64,000 nt of DNA. Source: Hydractinia symbiolongicarpus (lineage: Eukaryota; Cnidaria; Hydrozoa; Anthoathecata; Hydractiniidae). Position 1 is the first letter of the stretch; each line of letters starts with the position of its first letter. The notes beneath the pieces were generated by a model. It made no database searches and had not been told where the DNA came from. It saw only the letters and a list, made by a program, of their open reading frames with translations. Made by a program: the position numbers and the translations under genes. Below are positions 13,482 through 24,996 of the stretch, piece after piece. The DNA lies in contig NC_079879.1 in NCBI RefSeq assembly GCF_029227915.1, forward strand, positions 2,046,001 through 2,110,000. Direction: 5' to 3'.

Positions 13482-13498
13482 CCCTATTCGGTCCGGGG
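13482..13498 (+). repeat. Left terminal inverted repeat of the MITE
   Basis: CCCTATTCGGTCCGGGG pairs with the right end at 14204-14220; the single mismatch is G in CGG here against A in CAG in the right-end complement. It directly abuts the TTAA target. Confidence 0.85.
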
Positions 13499-13513
13499 GG
13501 CGGATTCCGCCCC
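13497..13513. repeat. Left subterminal GC-rich hairpin of the MITE
   Basis: GGGGCGGA and TCCGCCCC form an 8 bp inverted repeat around one central T. The matching hairpin lies near the right end (14158-14180). Paired subterminal hairpins could help transposase recognition or may simply be a family hallmark. Confidence 0.75.
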
Positions 13514-13806
13514 TCCTGACGGTTTTTTTTTAATAACTACTGATTGCCTTGTTATATGGCTATGATACTTACTGAGTTTTAACATTTATCTATTAGACAC
13601 CTGCATGCTAATTTTTTAGGTCCCATACCTTTCAGAGGCTTTGATATTGGCCATTACTCGAAACTACCCCTAAAAATCTCTATGAAATCCTTATAATGGG
13701 GAAAATATAATAACTCCTGTTAGGATTATCCTTAGAACTTGAAACTTGCAACATAACTTTGTTTCATCAAGAAGAATCATTTTAAATAATTAGAACACGT
13801 GCCTAA

Positions 13807-13890
13807 TCCGATTTCCCGATTTTGTCGGATTTTACCCGAAAATCGGGAAAAAACGGATTTTCGGGCAATTTTTGGCAATTTTTCATCCGA
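13807..13890. repeat. Cluster of short inverted motifs inside the MITE
   Basis: Repeated words CCGATTT, CCCGATTTT, CGGATTTT, CCCGAAAATCGGG and CGGATTTTCGGG lie in both orientations within ~80 bp. CCCGAAAATCGGG is itself a 5 bp stem around AAA. Two copies of GGCAATTTTT follow. It could fold in several ways. Function is unknown; it may be an older low-complexity expansion within the element. Confidence 0.55.
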
Positions 13891-14157
13891 TCCCTGTTAA
13901 AAACCGGAAAATATGTTAAATAACTTTTATTTAGCTTTCAGAAACTTCAAACAGAATGTAAAAATTCGCTCTAGAACAAAAGTAATTATATTTTAAGCAG
14001 ATAGTGGCATTTTTAACAATTTTCAAGCTTTTGATAACGTAACAGAAAATGTGCTGACGCAAGCAAATTTTTTTTGGCGCCATTTTTTTCCTTTTATGAC
14101 GTACTATAAGTGTGCCAAGTTTGATTCAATTTGAACAACCCTATGAAAAGTTATTGA

Positions 14158-14180
14158 GGGGGGGCGGAATCCGCCCCCCC
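14158..14180. repeat. Right subterminal GC-rich hairpin of the MITE
   Basis: Seven G, CGGA, a central A, TCCG and seven C form an 11 bp perfect stem. Two further C follow, then GGTCATAG. It mirrors the left hairpin but sits farther from its terminus, leaving about 23 bp between hairpin and right terminal repeat where the left ones overlap. Confidence 0.75.
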
Positions 14181-14203
14181 CCGGTCATAGTATGTTCGAA
14201 AAA

Positions 14204-14220
14204 CCCCGGACTGAATAGGG
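14204..14220 (-). repeat. Right terminal inverted repeat of the MITE
   Basis: CCCCGGACTGAATAGGG is the inverted partner of 13482-13498 with one mismatch. The satellite resumes at the next base. Confidence 0.85.
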
Positions 14221-14224
14221 TTAT
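14221..14224. other. Target site, right copy (TTAT, altered TTAA)
   Basis: After the element the sequence reads TTATTGAAAAATTTAG, where undisturbed monomers read TTAATGAAAAATTTAG. One substitution (A to T) in the duplicated TTAA explains it. The change may be post-insertion mutation or imprecise repair. Confidence 0.7.
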
Positions 14225-15666
14225 TGAAAAATTTAGATAAATATGTCATTTTGTACTATAGGACCAGTCCTAGCCGTTAACGCACGCTGAGAAAACATAG
14301 ACAGTTTCCAAAACTACATGTCATTGATTTTCTAACGGTATAAGTCCGTTTCAGTTACAACGGTTGCGTCACATATTCGTACCAACATGTATTTAGCGAT
14401 ATTTTTCTGATATTACTAGGTTGCATCGCTTGTAACAGTGAAACGATTGACTGTGGGACTTAATTGAACTGATTTTGGACTGTGACCTTATAAATGTGAT
14501 GAATGAGCCACTTGGACTACAAGAAATAACATTCTTCTTAATTTGACATGATTGCGGGATCTCAGTGATTACACTAGGCGCTGTGGTAGCGCTTTAATGA
14601 AAAATTTAGATAAATAAATCTGTTTTTACTATGGGACCAATTCTAGCCTTTAACGCACGCTGAGAAATCTGAGACAGTTTCAAAAACTACATTTCATTTT
14701 ATTTCTAACAGTATCAGGCCGCTTCAGTTACAACGGTTGCGTCACATATTCGTACCAACATGTATTTAGCGATATTTTTCTGATATTACTAGGTTGCATC
14801 GCTTTTAACAGTGAAACGATTGACTGTGGGACTTAATTGAACTGATTTTAGACTTTGACCTTATAAATGTGATAAATGAGACAATTGGACGCCAAGAAAT
14901 AACATTCGTCTTAATGTGACATGATTGCTGGGATTCAGCGATTGCGCTGGGTGCTGTGATAGCGCTTCATTTAAAAATTCAGATAAATAAGTCATTTTGT
15001 AATGTGGGACCAATCCTAGCCGCTAGCGCTCGTTGAAGAAATAGAGACATTTTCAAAAACTACATTTCATTGATTTTCTAACGGTATAAGTCCGTTTCAG
15101 TTACAACGGTTGCGTCACATATTCGTACCAACATGTATTTAGTGATAATTTTCTGATATTACTAGGTTGTATCGCTTTTAACAGGGAAACGATCGACTGT
15201 GGGACTTAATTGAACTGATTTTGGACTTTGAGCTTATAAATATTATAAATGAGGCAATTGGACTCCAAGAAATAGCATTCTTCTTAATTTGACATGATTG
15301 CTGGAACTCAGCGATTACACTTGGCCGCTGTGGTAGCGCTTTAATGAATAATTTAGATAAATATGTCATTTTGTACTGTGGGACCAATCCTAGCCGTTAA
15401 AGCGCACTGAGAAAACATAGACAGCTTCCAAAACCACATTTCATTGATATTCTAACGGTATAAGTCCGTTTCAGTTACAACGGTTGCGTCACATATTTGT
15501 ACCGACATGTGTTTAGTGATATTTTTCTGATATTACTAGGTTGCATCGCTTTTAACAGTGAAACGATTGACTGTGGGACTTAATTGCACTGATTTTGGAC
15601 TTTGACCTTATAAATGTGATAAATAAGCCAATTTGACTCCAAGAAACAACATTCTTCTTAATCTGA
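14225..15666 (+). repeat. Mixed satellite block right of the MITE: rest of interrupted monomer, then D A B
   Basis: The interrupted monomer continues at 14225 with a B-type middle (GTACTATAGGACCAG, GTTAACGCACGCTGAG), so it is an F/B hybrid. Full monomers follow at 14547 (D), 14920 (A) and 15293 (B). A 69-codon open frame on the minus strand inside the last two is a chance opening in satellite sequence, not a gene. Confidence 0.85.
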
Positions 15667-18600
15667 CATGATTGCTGGAACTCAGCGATTTCACAGGGTG
15701 CTGTGCTAGCGCGTTATTTAAAAATTTAGATTAGTATGTCATTTTGTACTGTGGGACCAATTGTAGCCCTTAGCACGCGCTGAAAAAGTAGAGACAGTTT
15801 CAAAAACTACATTTCATTGACTTTCTAACAGTATCAGTCGGCTTTAGTTACAACGGTTGCGTCACATATTCGTACCAACATGTATTTAGTGATATTTTTC
15901 TGATATTACTAGGTTGCATCGCTTTCAACAGTGAAACGATTGACTGTGGGACTTAATTGCACTGATTTTGGACTTTGACCTTATAAATGTGATAAATGAG
16001 CCAATTTGACTCCAAGAAACAACATTCTCCTTAATCTGACATGATTGCTGGAACTCAGCGATTTCACAGGGTGCTGTGGTAGCGCGTTATTTAAAAATTT
16101 AGATTAGTATGTCATTTTGTACTGTGGGACCAATTGTAGCCCTTAGCACGCGCTCAAAAAGTAGAGACAGTTTCAAAAACTACATTTCATTGACTTTCTA
16201 ACAGTATCAGTCGGCTTGAGTTACAACGGTTGCGTCACATATTCGTACCAACATGTATTTAGTGATATTTTTCTGATATTACTAGGTTGCATCGCTTTTA
16301 ACAGTGAAACGATTGACTGTGGGACTTAATTGCACTGATTTTGGACTTTGACCTTATAAATGTGATAAATAAGCCAATTTGACTCCAAGAAACAACATCC
16401 TTCTTAATCTGACATGATTGCTGGAACTCAGCGATTTCACAGGGTGCTGTGCTAGCGCGTTATTTAAAAATTTAGATTAGTATGTCATTTTGTACTGTGG
16501 GACCAATTGTAGCCCTTAGCACGCGCTGAAAAAGTAGAGACAGTTTCAAAAACTACATTTCATTGACTTTCTAACAGTATCAGTCGGCTTTAGTTACAAC
16601 GGTTGCGTCACATATTCGTACCAACATGTATTTAGTGATATTTTTCTGGTATTACTAGGTTGCATCGCTTTCAACAGTGAAACGATTGACTGTGGGACTT
16701 AATTGCACTGATTTTGGACTTTGACCTTATAAATGTGATAAATGAGCCAATTTGACTCCAAGAAACAACATTCTCCTTAATCTGACATGATTGCTGGAAC
16801 TCAGCGATTTCACAGGGTGCTGTGGTAGCGCGTTATTTAAAAATTTAGATTAGTATGTCATTTTGTACTGTGGGACCAATTGTAGCCCTTAGCACGCGCT
16901 CAAAAAGTAGAGACAGTTTCAAAAACTACATTTCATTGACTTTCTAACAGTATCAGTCGGCTTGAGTTACAACGGTTGCGTCACATATTCGTACCAACAT
17001 GTATTTAGTGATATTTTTCTGATATTACTAGGTTGCATCGCTTTCAACAGTGAAACGATTGACTGTGGGACTTAATTGCACTGATTTTGGACTTTGACCT
17101 TATAAATGTGATAAATGAGCCAATTTGACTCCAAGAAACAACATTCTCCTTAATCTGACATGATTGCTGGAACTCAGCGATTTCACAGGGTGCTGTGGTA
17201 GCGCGTTATTTAAAAATTTAGATTAGTATGTCATTTTGTACTGTGGGACCAATTGTAGCCCTTAGCACGCGCTCAAAAAGTAGAGACAGTTTCAAAAACT
17301 ACATTTCATTGACTTTCTAACAGTATCAGTCGGCTTGAGTTACAACGGTTGCGTCACATATTTGTACCAACATGTATTTAGTGATATTTTTCTGATATTA
17401 CTAGGTTGCATCGCTTTTAACAGTGAAACGATTGACTGTGGGACTTAATTGCACTGATTTTGGACTTTGACCTTATAAATGTGATAAATAAGCCAATTTG
17501 ACTCCAAGAAACAACATCCTTCTTAATCTGACATGATTGCTGGAACTCAGCGATTTCACAGGGTGCTGTGCTAGCGCGTTATTTAAAAATTTAGATTAGT
17601 ATGTCATTTTGTACTGTGGGACCAATTGTAGCCCTTAGCACGCGCTGAAAAAGTAGAGACAGTTTCAAAAACTACATTTCATTGACTTTCTAACAGTATC
17701 AGTCGGCTTTAGTTACAACGGTTGCGTCACATATTCGTACCAACATGTATTTAGTGATATTTTTCTGGTATTACTAGGTTGCATCGCTTTCAACAGTGAA
17801 ACGATTGACTGTGGGACTTAATTGCACTGATTTTGGACTTTGACCTTATAAATGTGATAAATGAGCCAATTTGACTCCAAGAAACAACATTCTCCTTAAT
17901 CTGACATGATTGCTGGAACTCAGCGATTTCACAGGGTGCTGTGGTAGCGCGTTATTTAAAAATTTAGATTAGTATGTCATTTTGTACTGTGGGACCAATT
18001 GTAGCCCTTAGCACGCGCTCAAAAAGTAGAGACAGTTTCAAAAACTACATTTCATTGACTTTCTAACAGTATCAGTCGGCTTGAGTTACAACGGTTGCGT
18101 CACATATTCGTACCAACATGTATTTAGTGATATTTTTCTGATATTACTAGGTTGCATCGCTTTTAACAGTGAAACGATTGACTGTGGGACTTAATTGCAC
18201 TGATTTTGGACTTTGACCTTATAAATGTGATAAATAAGCCAATTTGACTCCAAGAAACAACATCCTTCTTAATCTGACATGATTGCTGGAACTCAGCGAT
18301 TTCACAGGGTGCTGTGCTAGCGCGTTATTTAAAAATTTAGATTAGTATGTCATTTTGTACTGTGGGACCAATTGTAGCCCTTAGCACGCGCTGAAAAAGT
18401 AGAGACATTTTCAAAAACTACATTTCATTGACTTTCTAACAGTATCAGTCGGCTTTAGTTACAACGGTTGCGTCACATATTCGTACCAACATGTATTTAG
18501 TGATATTTTTCTGATATTACTAGGTTGCATCGCTTTCAACAGTGAAACGATTGACTGTGGGACTTAATTGCACTGATTTTGGACTTTGACCTTATAAATG

Positions 18601-19023
18601 TGATAAATGAGCCAAATTGACTCCAAGAAACAACATTCTCCTTAATCTGACATGATTGCTGGAACTCAGCGATTTCACAGGGTGCTGTGGTAGCGCGTTA
18701 TTTAAAAATTTAGATTAGTATGTCATTTTGTACTGTGGGACTAATTGTAGCCCTTAGCACGCGCTCAAAAAGTAGAGACAGTTTCAAAAACTACATTTCA
18801 TTGACTTTCTAACAGTATCAGTCGGCTTGAGTTACAACGGTTGCGTCACATATTCGTACCAACATGTATTTAGTGATATTTTTCTGATACTACTAGGTTG
18901 CATCGCTCTTAACAGTGAAACGATCGACTGTGGGACTTAATTGAACTGATTTTGGACTTTGACCTTATAAATATTATAAATGAGGCAATTGGACTCCAAG
19001 AAATAGCATTCTTCTTAATTTGA
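15667..19023 (+). repeat. Run of nine C-type monomers
   Basis: Starts are 15667, 16040, 16413, 16786, 17159, 17532, 17905, 18278 and 18651. All carry GATTTCACAGGGTGCTG, GCGCGTTATTTAAAAATTT and GTAGCCCTTAGCACGCGCT. Two versions recur. One has GTGCTAGCGCG (at 15705, 16451, 17570 and 18316); the other has GTGGTAGCGCG preceded by ACATTCTCCTTAATC. Spacings of 746, 1,119 and 746 bp show dimer and trimer steps inside one subfamily. This is the most uniform stretch of the array. Confidence 0.9.
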
Positions 19024-22000
19024 CATGATTGCTGGAACTCAGTGATTACACTGGCCGCTGTGGTGGCGCTTTAATGAAGAATTTAGATAAATATGTCATT
19101 TTGAAATGTGGGACCAATCCTAGCCGCTAGCGCTTGTTGAAGAAATAGAGACATTTTCAAAAACTACATTTCATTGATTTTCTAACGGTATAAGTCCGTT
19201 TCAGTTACAACGGTTGCGTCACATATTTGTACCAACATGTATTTAGCGATATTTTTCTGATATTACTAGGTTGCATCGCTTTTAACAGTGAAACGATTGA
19301 CTGTGGGACTTAATTACACTGATTTTGGACTTTGACATTATAAATGTGATAAATGAGCCAATTTGACTCAAAGAAACAACATTCTTCTTAATCTGACATG
19401 ATTGCTGGAACTCAGCGATTTCACAGAGTGCTGTGGTAGCGCGTTATTTAAAAATTTAGATTAGTATGTCATTTTGTACTGTGGGACCAATTGTAGCCCT
19501 TAGCACGCGCTGAAAAGGTAGAGACAGTTTCAAAAACTACATTTCATTGACTTTCTAACAGTATCAGTCGGCTTGAGCTACAACGGTTGCGTCACATATT
19601 CGTACCAACATGTATTTAGTGTTATTTTTCTGATATTACTAGGTTGCATCGCTTTTAACAGGGAAACGATCGACTGTGGGACTTAATTGAACTGATTTTG
19701 GACTTTGACCTTATAAATATTATAAATGAGGCAATTGGACTCCAAGAAATAGCATTCTTCTTAATTTGACATGATTGCTGGAACTCAGCGATTACACTGG
19801 CTGCTGTGGTAGCGCTTCATTTAAAAATTCAGATAAATAAGTCATTTTGAAATGTGGGACCAATCCTAGCCGCTAGCGCTCGTTGAAGAAATAGAGACAT
19901 TTTCAAAAACTACATTTCATTGATTTTCTAACGGTATAAGTCCGTTACAGTTACAACGGTTGCGTCACATATTTGTACCAACATGTATTTAGCGATATTT
20001 TTCTGATATTTCTAGGTTGCATCGCTTTTAACAGTGAAACGATTGACTGTGGGACTTAATTGCACTGATTTTGGACTTTGACCTTATATATGTGATAAAT
20101 GAGACAATTGGACGCCAAGAAATAACATTCCTCTTAATGTGACATGATTGCTGGAATTCAGCGATTGCACTGGGTGCTGTGATAGCGCTTCATTTAAAAA
20201 TTCAGATAAATAAGTCATTTTGTAATGTGGGACCAATCCTAGCCGCTAGCGCTCGTTGAAGAAATAGAGACATTTTCAAAAACTACATTTCATTGATTTT
20301 CTAACGGTATAAGTCCGTTTCAGTTACAACGGTTGCGTCACATATTTGTACCAACATGTATTTAGCGATTTTTTTTCTGATATTACTAGGTTGCATCGCT
20401 TTTAACAGTGAAACGATTGACTGTGGGACTTATTTGCACTGATTTTGGACTTTGACCTTATAAATGTGATAAATGAGCCAATTTGACTCCAAGAAACAAC
20501 ATTCTTCTTAATCTGACATGATTGCTGGAACTCAGCGATTTCACAGGGTGCTGTGCTAGCGCGTTATTTAAAAATTTAGATTAGTATGTCATTTTGTACT
20601 GTGGGACCGATTGTAGCCCTTAGCACGCGCTCAAAAAGTAGAGACAGTTTCAAAAACTACATTTCATTGACTTTCTAACAGTATCAGTCGGCTTGAGTTA
20701 CAACGGTTGCGTCACATATTCGTACCAACATGTATTTAGTGATATTTTTCTGATATTACTAGGTTGCATCGCTCTTAACAGTGAAACGATCGACTGTGGG
20801 ACTTAATTGAACTGATTTTGGACTTTGACCTTATAAATATTATAAATGAGGCAATTGGACTCCAAGAAATAGCATTCTTCTTAATTTGACATGATTGCTG
20901 GAATTCAGCGATTGCACTGGGTGCTGTGATAGCGCTTCATTTAAAAATTCAGATAAATAAGTCATTTTGTAATGTGGGACCAATCCTAGCCGCTAGCGCT
21001 CGTTGAAGAAATAGAGACATTTTCAAAAACTACATTTCATTGATTTTCTAACGGTATAAGTCCGTTTCAGTTACAACGGTTGCGTCACATATTCGTACCA
21101 ACATGTATTTAGTGATATTTTTCTGATATTACTAGGTTGCATCGCTTTTAACAGGGAAACGATCGACTGTGGGACTTAATTGCACTGATTTTGGACTTTG
21201 ACCTTATAAATATTATAAATGAGGCAATTGGACTCCAAGAAATAGCATTCTTCTTAATTTGACATGATTGCTGGAACTCAGCGATTACACTGGCCGCTGT
21301 GGTAGCGCTTTAATGAATAATTTAGATAAATATGTCATTTTGTACTGTGGGACCAATCCTAGCCGTTAACGCGCGCTGAGAAAACATAGACAGCTTCCAA
21401 AACCACATTTCATTGATATTCTAACGGTATAAGTCCGTTTCAGTTACAACGGTTGCGTCACATATTTGTACCAACATGTATTTAGTGATATTTTTCTGAT
21501 ATTACTAGGTTGCATCGCTTTTAACAGTGAAACGATTGACTGTGGGACTTAATTGCACTGATTTTGGACTTTGACCTTATAAATGTGATAAATAAGCCAA
21601 TTTGACTCCAAGAAACAACATTCTTCTTAATCTGACATGATTGCTGGAACTCAGCGATGTCACAAGGTGCTGTGCTAGCGCGTTATTTAAAAATTTAGAT
21701 TAGTATGTCATTTTGTACTGTGGGACCAATTGTAGCCCTTAGCACGCACTGAAAAAGTAGAGACAGTTTCAAAAACTACATTTCATTGACTTTCTAACAG
21801 TATCAGTCGGCTTTAGTTACAACGGTTGCGTCACATATTCGTACCAACATGTATTTAGTGATATTTTTCTGATATTACTAGGTTGCATCGCTTTCAACAG
21901 TGAAACGATTGACTGTGGGACTTAATTGCACTGATTTTGGACTTTGACCTTATAAATGTGATAAATGAGCCAATTTGACTCCAAGAAACAACATTCTCCT

Positions 22001-24996
22001 TAATCTGACATGATTGCTGGAACTCAGCGATTTCACAGGGTGCTGTGGTAGCGCGTTATTTAAAAATTTAGATTAGTATGTCATTTTGTACTGTGGGACC
22101 AATTGTAGCCCTTAGCACGCGTTCAAAAAGTAGAGACAGTTTCAAAAACTACATTTCATTGACTTTCTAACAGTATCAGTCGGCTTGAGTTACAACGGTT
22201 GCGTCACATATTCGTACCAACATGTATTTAGTGATATTTTTCTGATATTACTAGGTTGCATCGCTTTTAACAGCAGTGAAACGATTGACTGTGGGACTTA
22301 ATTGCACTGATTTTGGACTTTGACCTTATAAATGTGATAAATAAGCCAATTTGACTCCAAGAAACAACATCCTTCTTAATCTGACATGATTGCTGGAACT
22401 CAGCGATTTCACAGGGTGCTGTGCTAGCGCGTTATTTAAAAATTTAGATTAGTATGTCATTTTGTACTGTGGGACCGATTGTAGCCCTTAGCACGCGCTC
22501 AAAAAGTAGAGACAGTTTCAAAAACTACATTTCATTGACTTTCTAACAGTATCAGTCGGCTTGAGTTACAACGGTTGCGTCACATATTCGTACCAACATG
22601 TATTTAGTGATATTTTTCTGATATTACTAGGTTGCATCGCTCTTAACAGTGAAACGATCGACTGTGGGTCTTAATTGAACTGATTTTGGACTTTGACCTT
22701 ATAAATATTATAAATGAGGCAATTGGACTCCAAGAAATAGCATTCTTCTTAATTTGACATGATTGCTGGAATTCAGCGATTGCACTGGGTGCTGTGATAG
22801 CGCTTCATTTAAAAATTCAGATAAATAAGTCATTTTGTAATGTGGGACCAATCCTAGCCGCTAGCGCTCGTTGAAGAAATAGAGACATTTTCAAAAACTA
22901 CATTTCATTGATTTTCTAACGGTATAAGTCCGTTTCAGTTACAACGGTTGCGTCACATATTTGTACCAACATGTATTTAGCGATTTTTTTTCTGATATTA
23001 CTAGGTTGCATCGCTTTTAACAGTGAAACGATTGACTGTGGGACTTAATTGCACTGATTTTGGACTTTGACCTTATAAATGTGATAAATGAGCCAATTTG
23101 ACTCCAAGAAACAACATTCTTCTTAATCTGACATGATTGCTGGAACTCAGCGATTTCACAGGGTGCTGTGCTAGCGCGTTATTTAAAAATTTAGATTAGT
23201 ATGTCATTTTGTACTGTGGGACCGATTGTAGCCCTTAGCACGCGCTCAAAAAGTAGAGACAGTTTCAAAAACTACATTTCATTGACTTTCTAACAGTATC
23301 AGTCGGCTTGAGTTACAACGGTTGCGTCACATATTCGTACCAACATGTATTTAGTGATATTTTTCTGATATTACTAGGTTGCATCGCTCTTAACAGTGAA
23401 ACGATCGACTGTGGGACTTAATTGAACTGATTTTGGACTTTGACCTTTTAAATATTATAAATGAGGCAATTGGACTCCAAGAAATAGCATTCTTCTTAAT
23501 TTGACATGATTGCTGGAATTCAGCGATTGCACTGGGTGCTGTGATAGCGCTTCATTTAAAAATTCAGATAAATAAGTCATTTTGTAATGTGGGACCAATC
23601 CTAGCCGCTAGCGCTCGTTGAAGAAATAGAGACATTTTCAAAAACTACATTTCATTGATATTCTAACGGTATAAGTCCGTTTCAGTTACAACGGTTGCGT
23701 CACATATTTGTACCAACATGTATTTAGTGATATTTTTCTGATATTACTAGGTTGCATCGCTTTTAACAGTGAAACGATTGACTGTGGGACTTAATTGCAC
23801 TGATTTTGGACTTTGACCTTATAAATGTGATAAATAAGCCAATTTGACTCCAAGAAATAGCATTCTTCTTAATTTGACATGATTGCTGGAACTCAGCGAT
23901 TACACTGGCCGCTGTGGTAGCGCTTTAATGAATAATTTAGATAAATATGTCATTTTGTACTGTGGGACCAATTGTAGCCCTTAGCACGCGCTCAAAAAGT
24001 AGAGACAGTTTCAAAAACTACATTTCATTGAGCTTCTAACAGTATCAGTCGGCTTGAGTTACAACGGTTGCGTCACATATTCGTACCAACATGTATTTAG
24101 TGATATTTTTCTGATATTACTAGGTTGCATCGCTTTTAACAGTGAAACGATTGACTGTGGGACTTAATTGCACTGATTTTGGACTTTGACCTTATAAATG
24201 TGATAAATAAGCCAATTTGACTCCAAGAAACAACATCCTTCTTAATCTGACATGATTGCTGGAACTCAGCGATTTCACAGGGTGCTGTGCTAGCGCGTTA
24301 TTTAAAAATTTAGATTAGTATGTCATTTTGTACTGTGGGACCAATTGTAGCCCTTAGCACGCGCTGAAAAAGTAGAGACAGTTTCAAAAACTACATTTCA
24401 TTGACTTTGTAACAGTATCAGTCGGCTTTAGTTACAACGGTTGCGTCACATATTCGTACCAACATGTATTTAGTGATATTTTTCTGATATTACTAGGTTG
24501 CATCGCTTTCAACAGTGAAACGATTGACTGTGGGACTTAATTGCACTGATTTTGGACTTTGACCTTATAAATGTGATAAATGAGCCAATTTGACTCCAAG
24601 AAACAACATTCTCCTTAATCTGACATGATTGCTGGAACTCAGCGATTTCACAGGGTGCTGTGGTAGCGCGTTATTTAAAAATTTAGATTAGTATGTCATT
24701 TTGTACTGTGGGACCAATTGTAGCCCTTAGCACGCGCTCAAAAAGTAGAGACAGTTTCAAAAACTACATTTCATTGACTTTCTAACAGTATCAGTCGGCT
24801 TGAGTTACAACGGTTGCGTCACATATTCGTACCAACATGTATTTAGTGATATTTTTCTGATACTACTAGGTTGCATCGCTCTTAACAGTGAAACGATCGA
24901 CTGTGGGACTTAATTGAACTGATTTTGGACTTTGACCTTATAAATATTATAAATGAGGCAATTGGACTCCAAGAAATAGCATTCTTCTTAATTTGA
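19024..24996 (+). repeat. Mixed satellite block of B/A hybrid, A, B and C monomers
   Basis: Sixteen monomers start at 19024, 19397, 19770, 20143, 20517, 20890, 21263, 21636, 22009, 22385, 22758, 23132, 23505, 23878, 24251 and 24624. Order: B/A, C, B/A, A, C, A, B, C, C, C, A, C, A, B/C, C, C. B/A monomers join a B head to TTTTGAAATGTGGGACC or to an A middle. The T8 variant GCGATTTTTTTTCTG occurs at 20366 and 22980. A 3 bp duplication (AACAGCAGTGAAACG) lies near 22271. The marker TGGTGGCGCTTTAATG at 19061 recurs at 25034, sixteen monomers later. Confidence 0.85.

Larger units (their letters stand above)
13482..14220. mobile_element. piggyBac-like non-autonomous element (MITE), 739 bp
   Basis: This is the only non-satellite sequence in the window. 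It begins CCCTATTCGGTCCGGGG and ends in the inverted copy CCCCGGACTGAATAGGG, 17 bp with one mismatch. It lies in a TTAA site. Termini starting CCC next to TTAA are typical of piggyBac-superfamily elements. Inside each end is a GC-rich hairpin, and the interior is AT-rich with no open frame of useful length, so it carries no transposase and would need one in trans. A cluster of CCGATTT/CGGGAAA-type inverted motifs lies near its middle. The family name is not known to me. An unrelated TTAA-targeting family is possible but less likely. Confidence 0.85.

Noticed and set aside
13482-14220. Transposase fragment within the insertion
   Set aside because: No frame stays open for a meaningful length and no DDD-type motif is visible. 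The element is treated as non-autonomous.
13482-14220. Insertion as a retroelement or viral remnant
   Set aside because: There is no poly-A tail, no long terminal repeat and no coding trace. Inverted ends with a TTAA site fit a DNA transposon instead.
15178-15387. A 69-codon open reading frame on the minus strand
   Set aside because: It lies across two satellite monomers, has no recognisable domain, and exists only through point changes in these copies. The same stretch is closed in sister monomers. No ribosome binding or splice context supports it.
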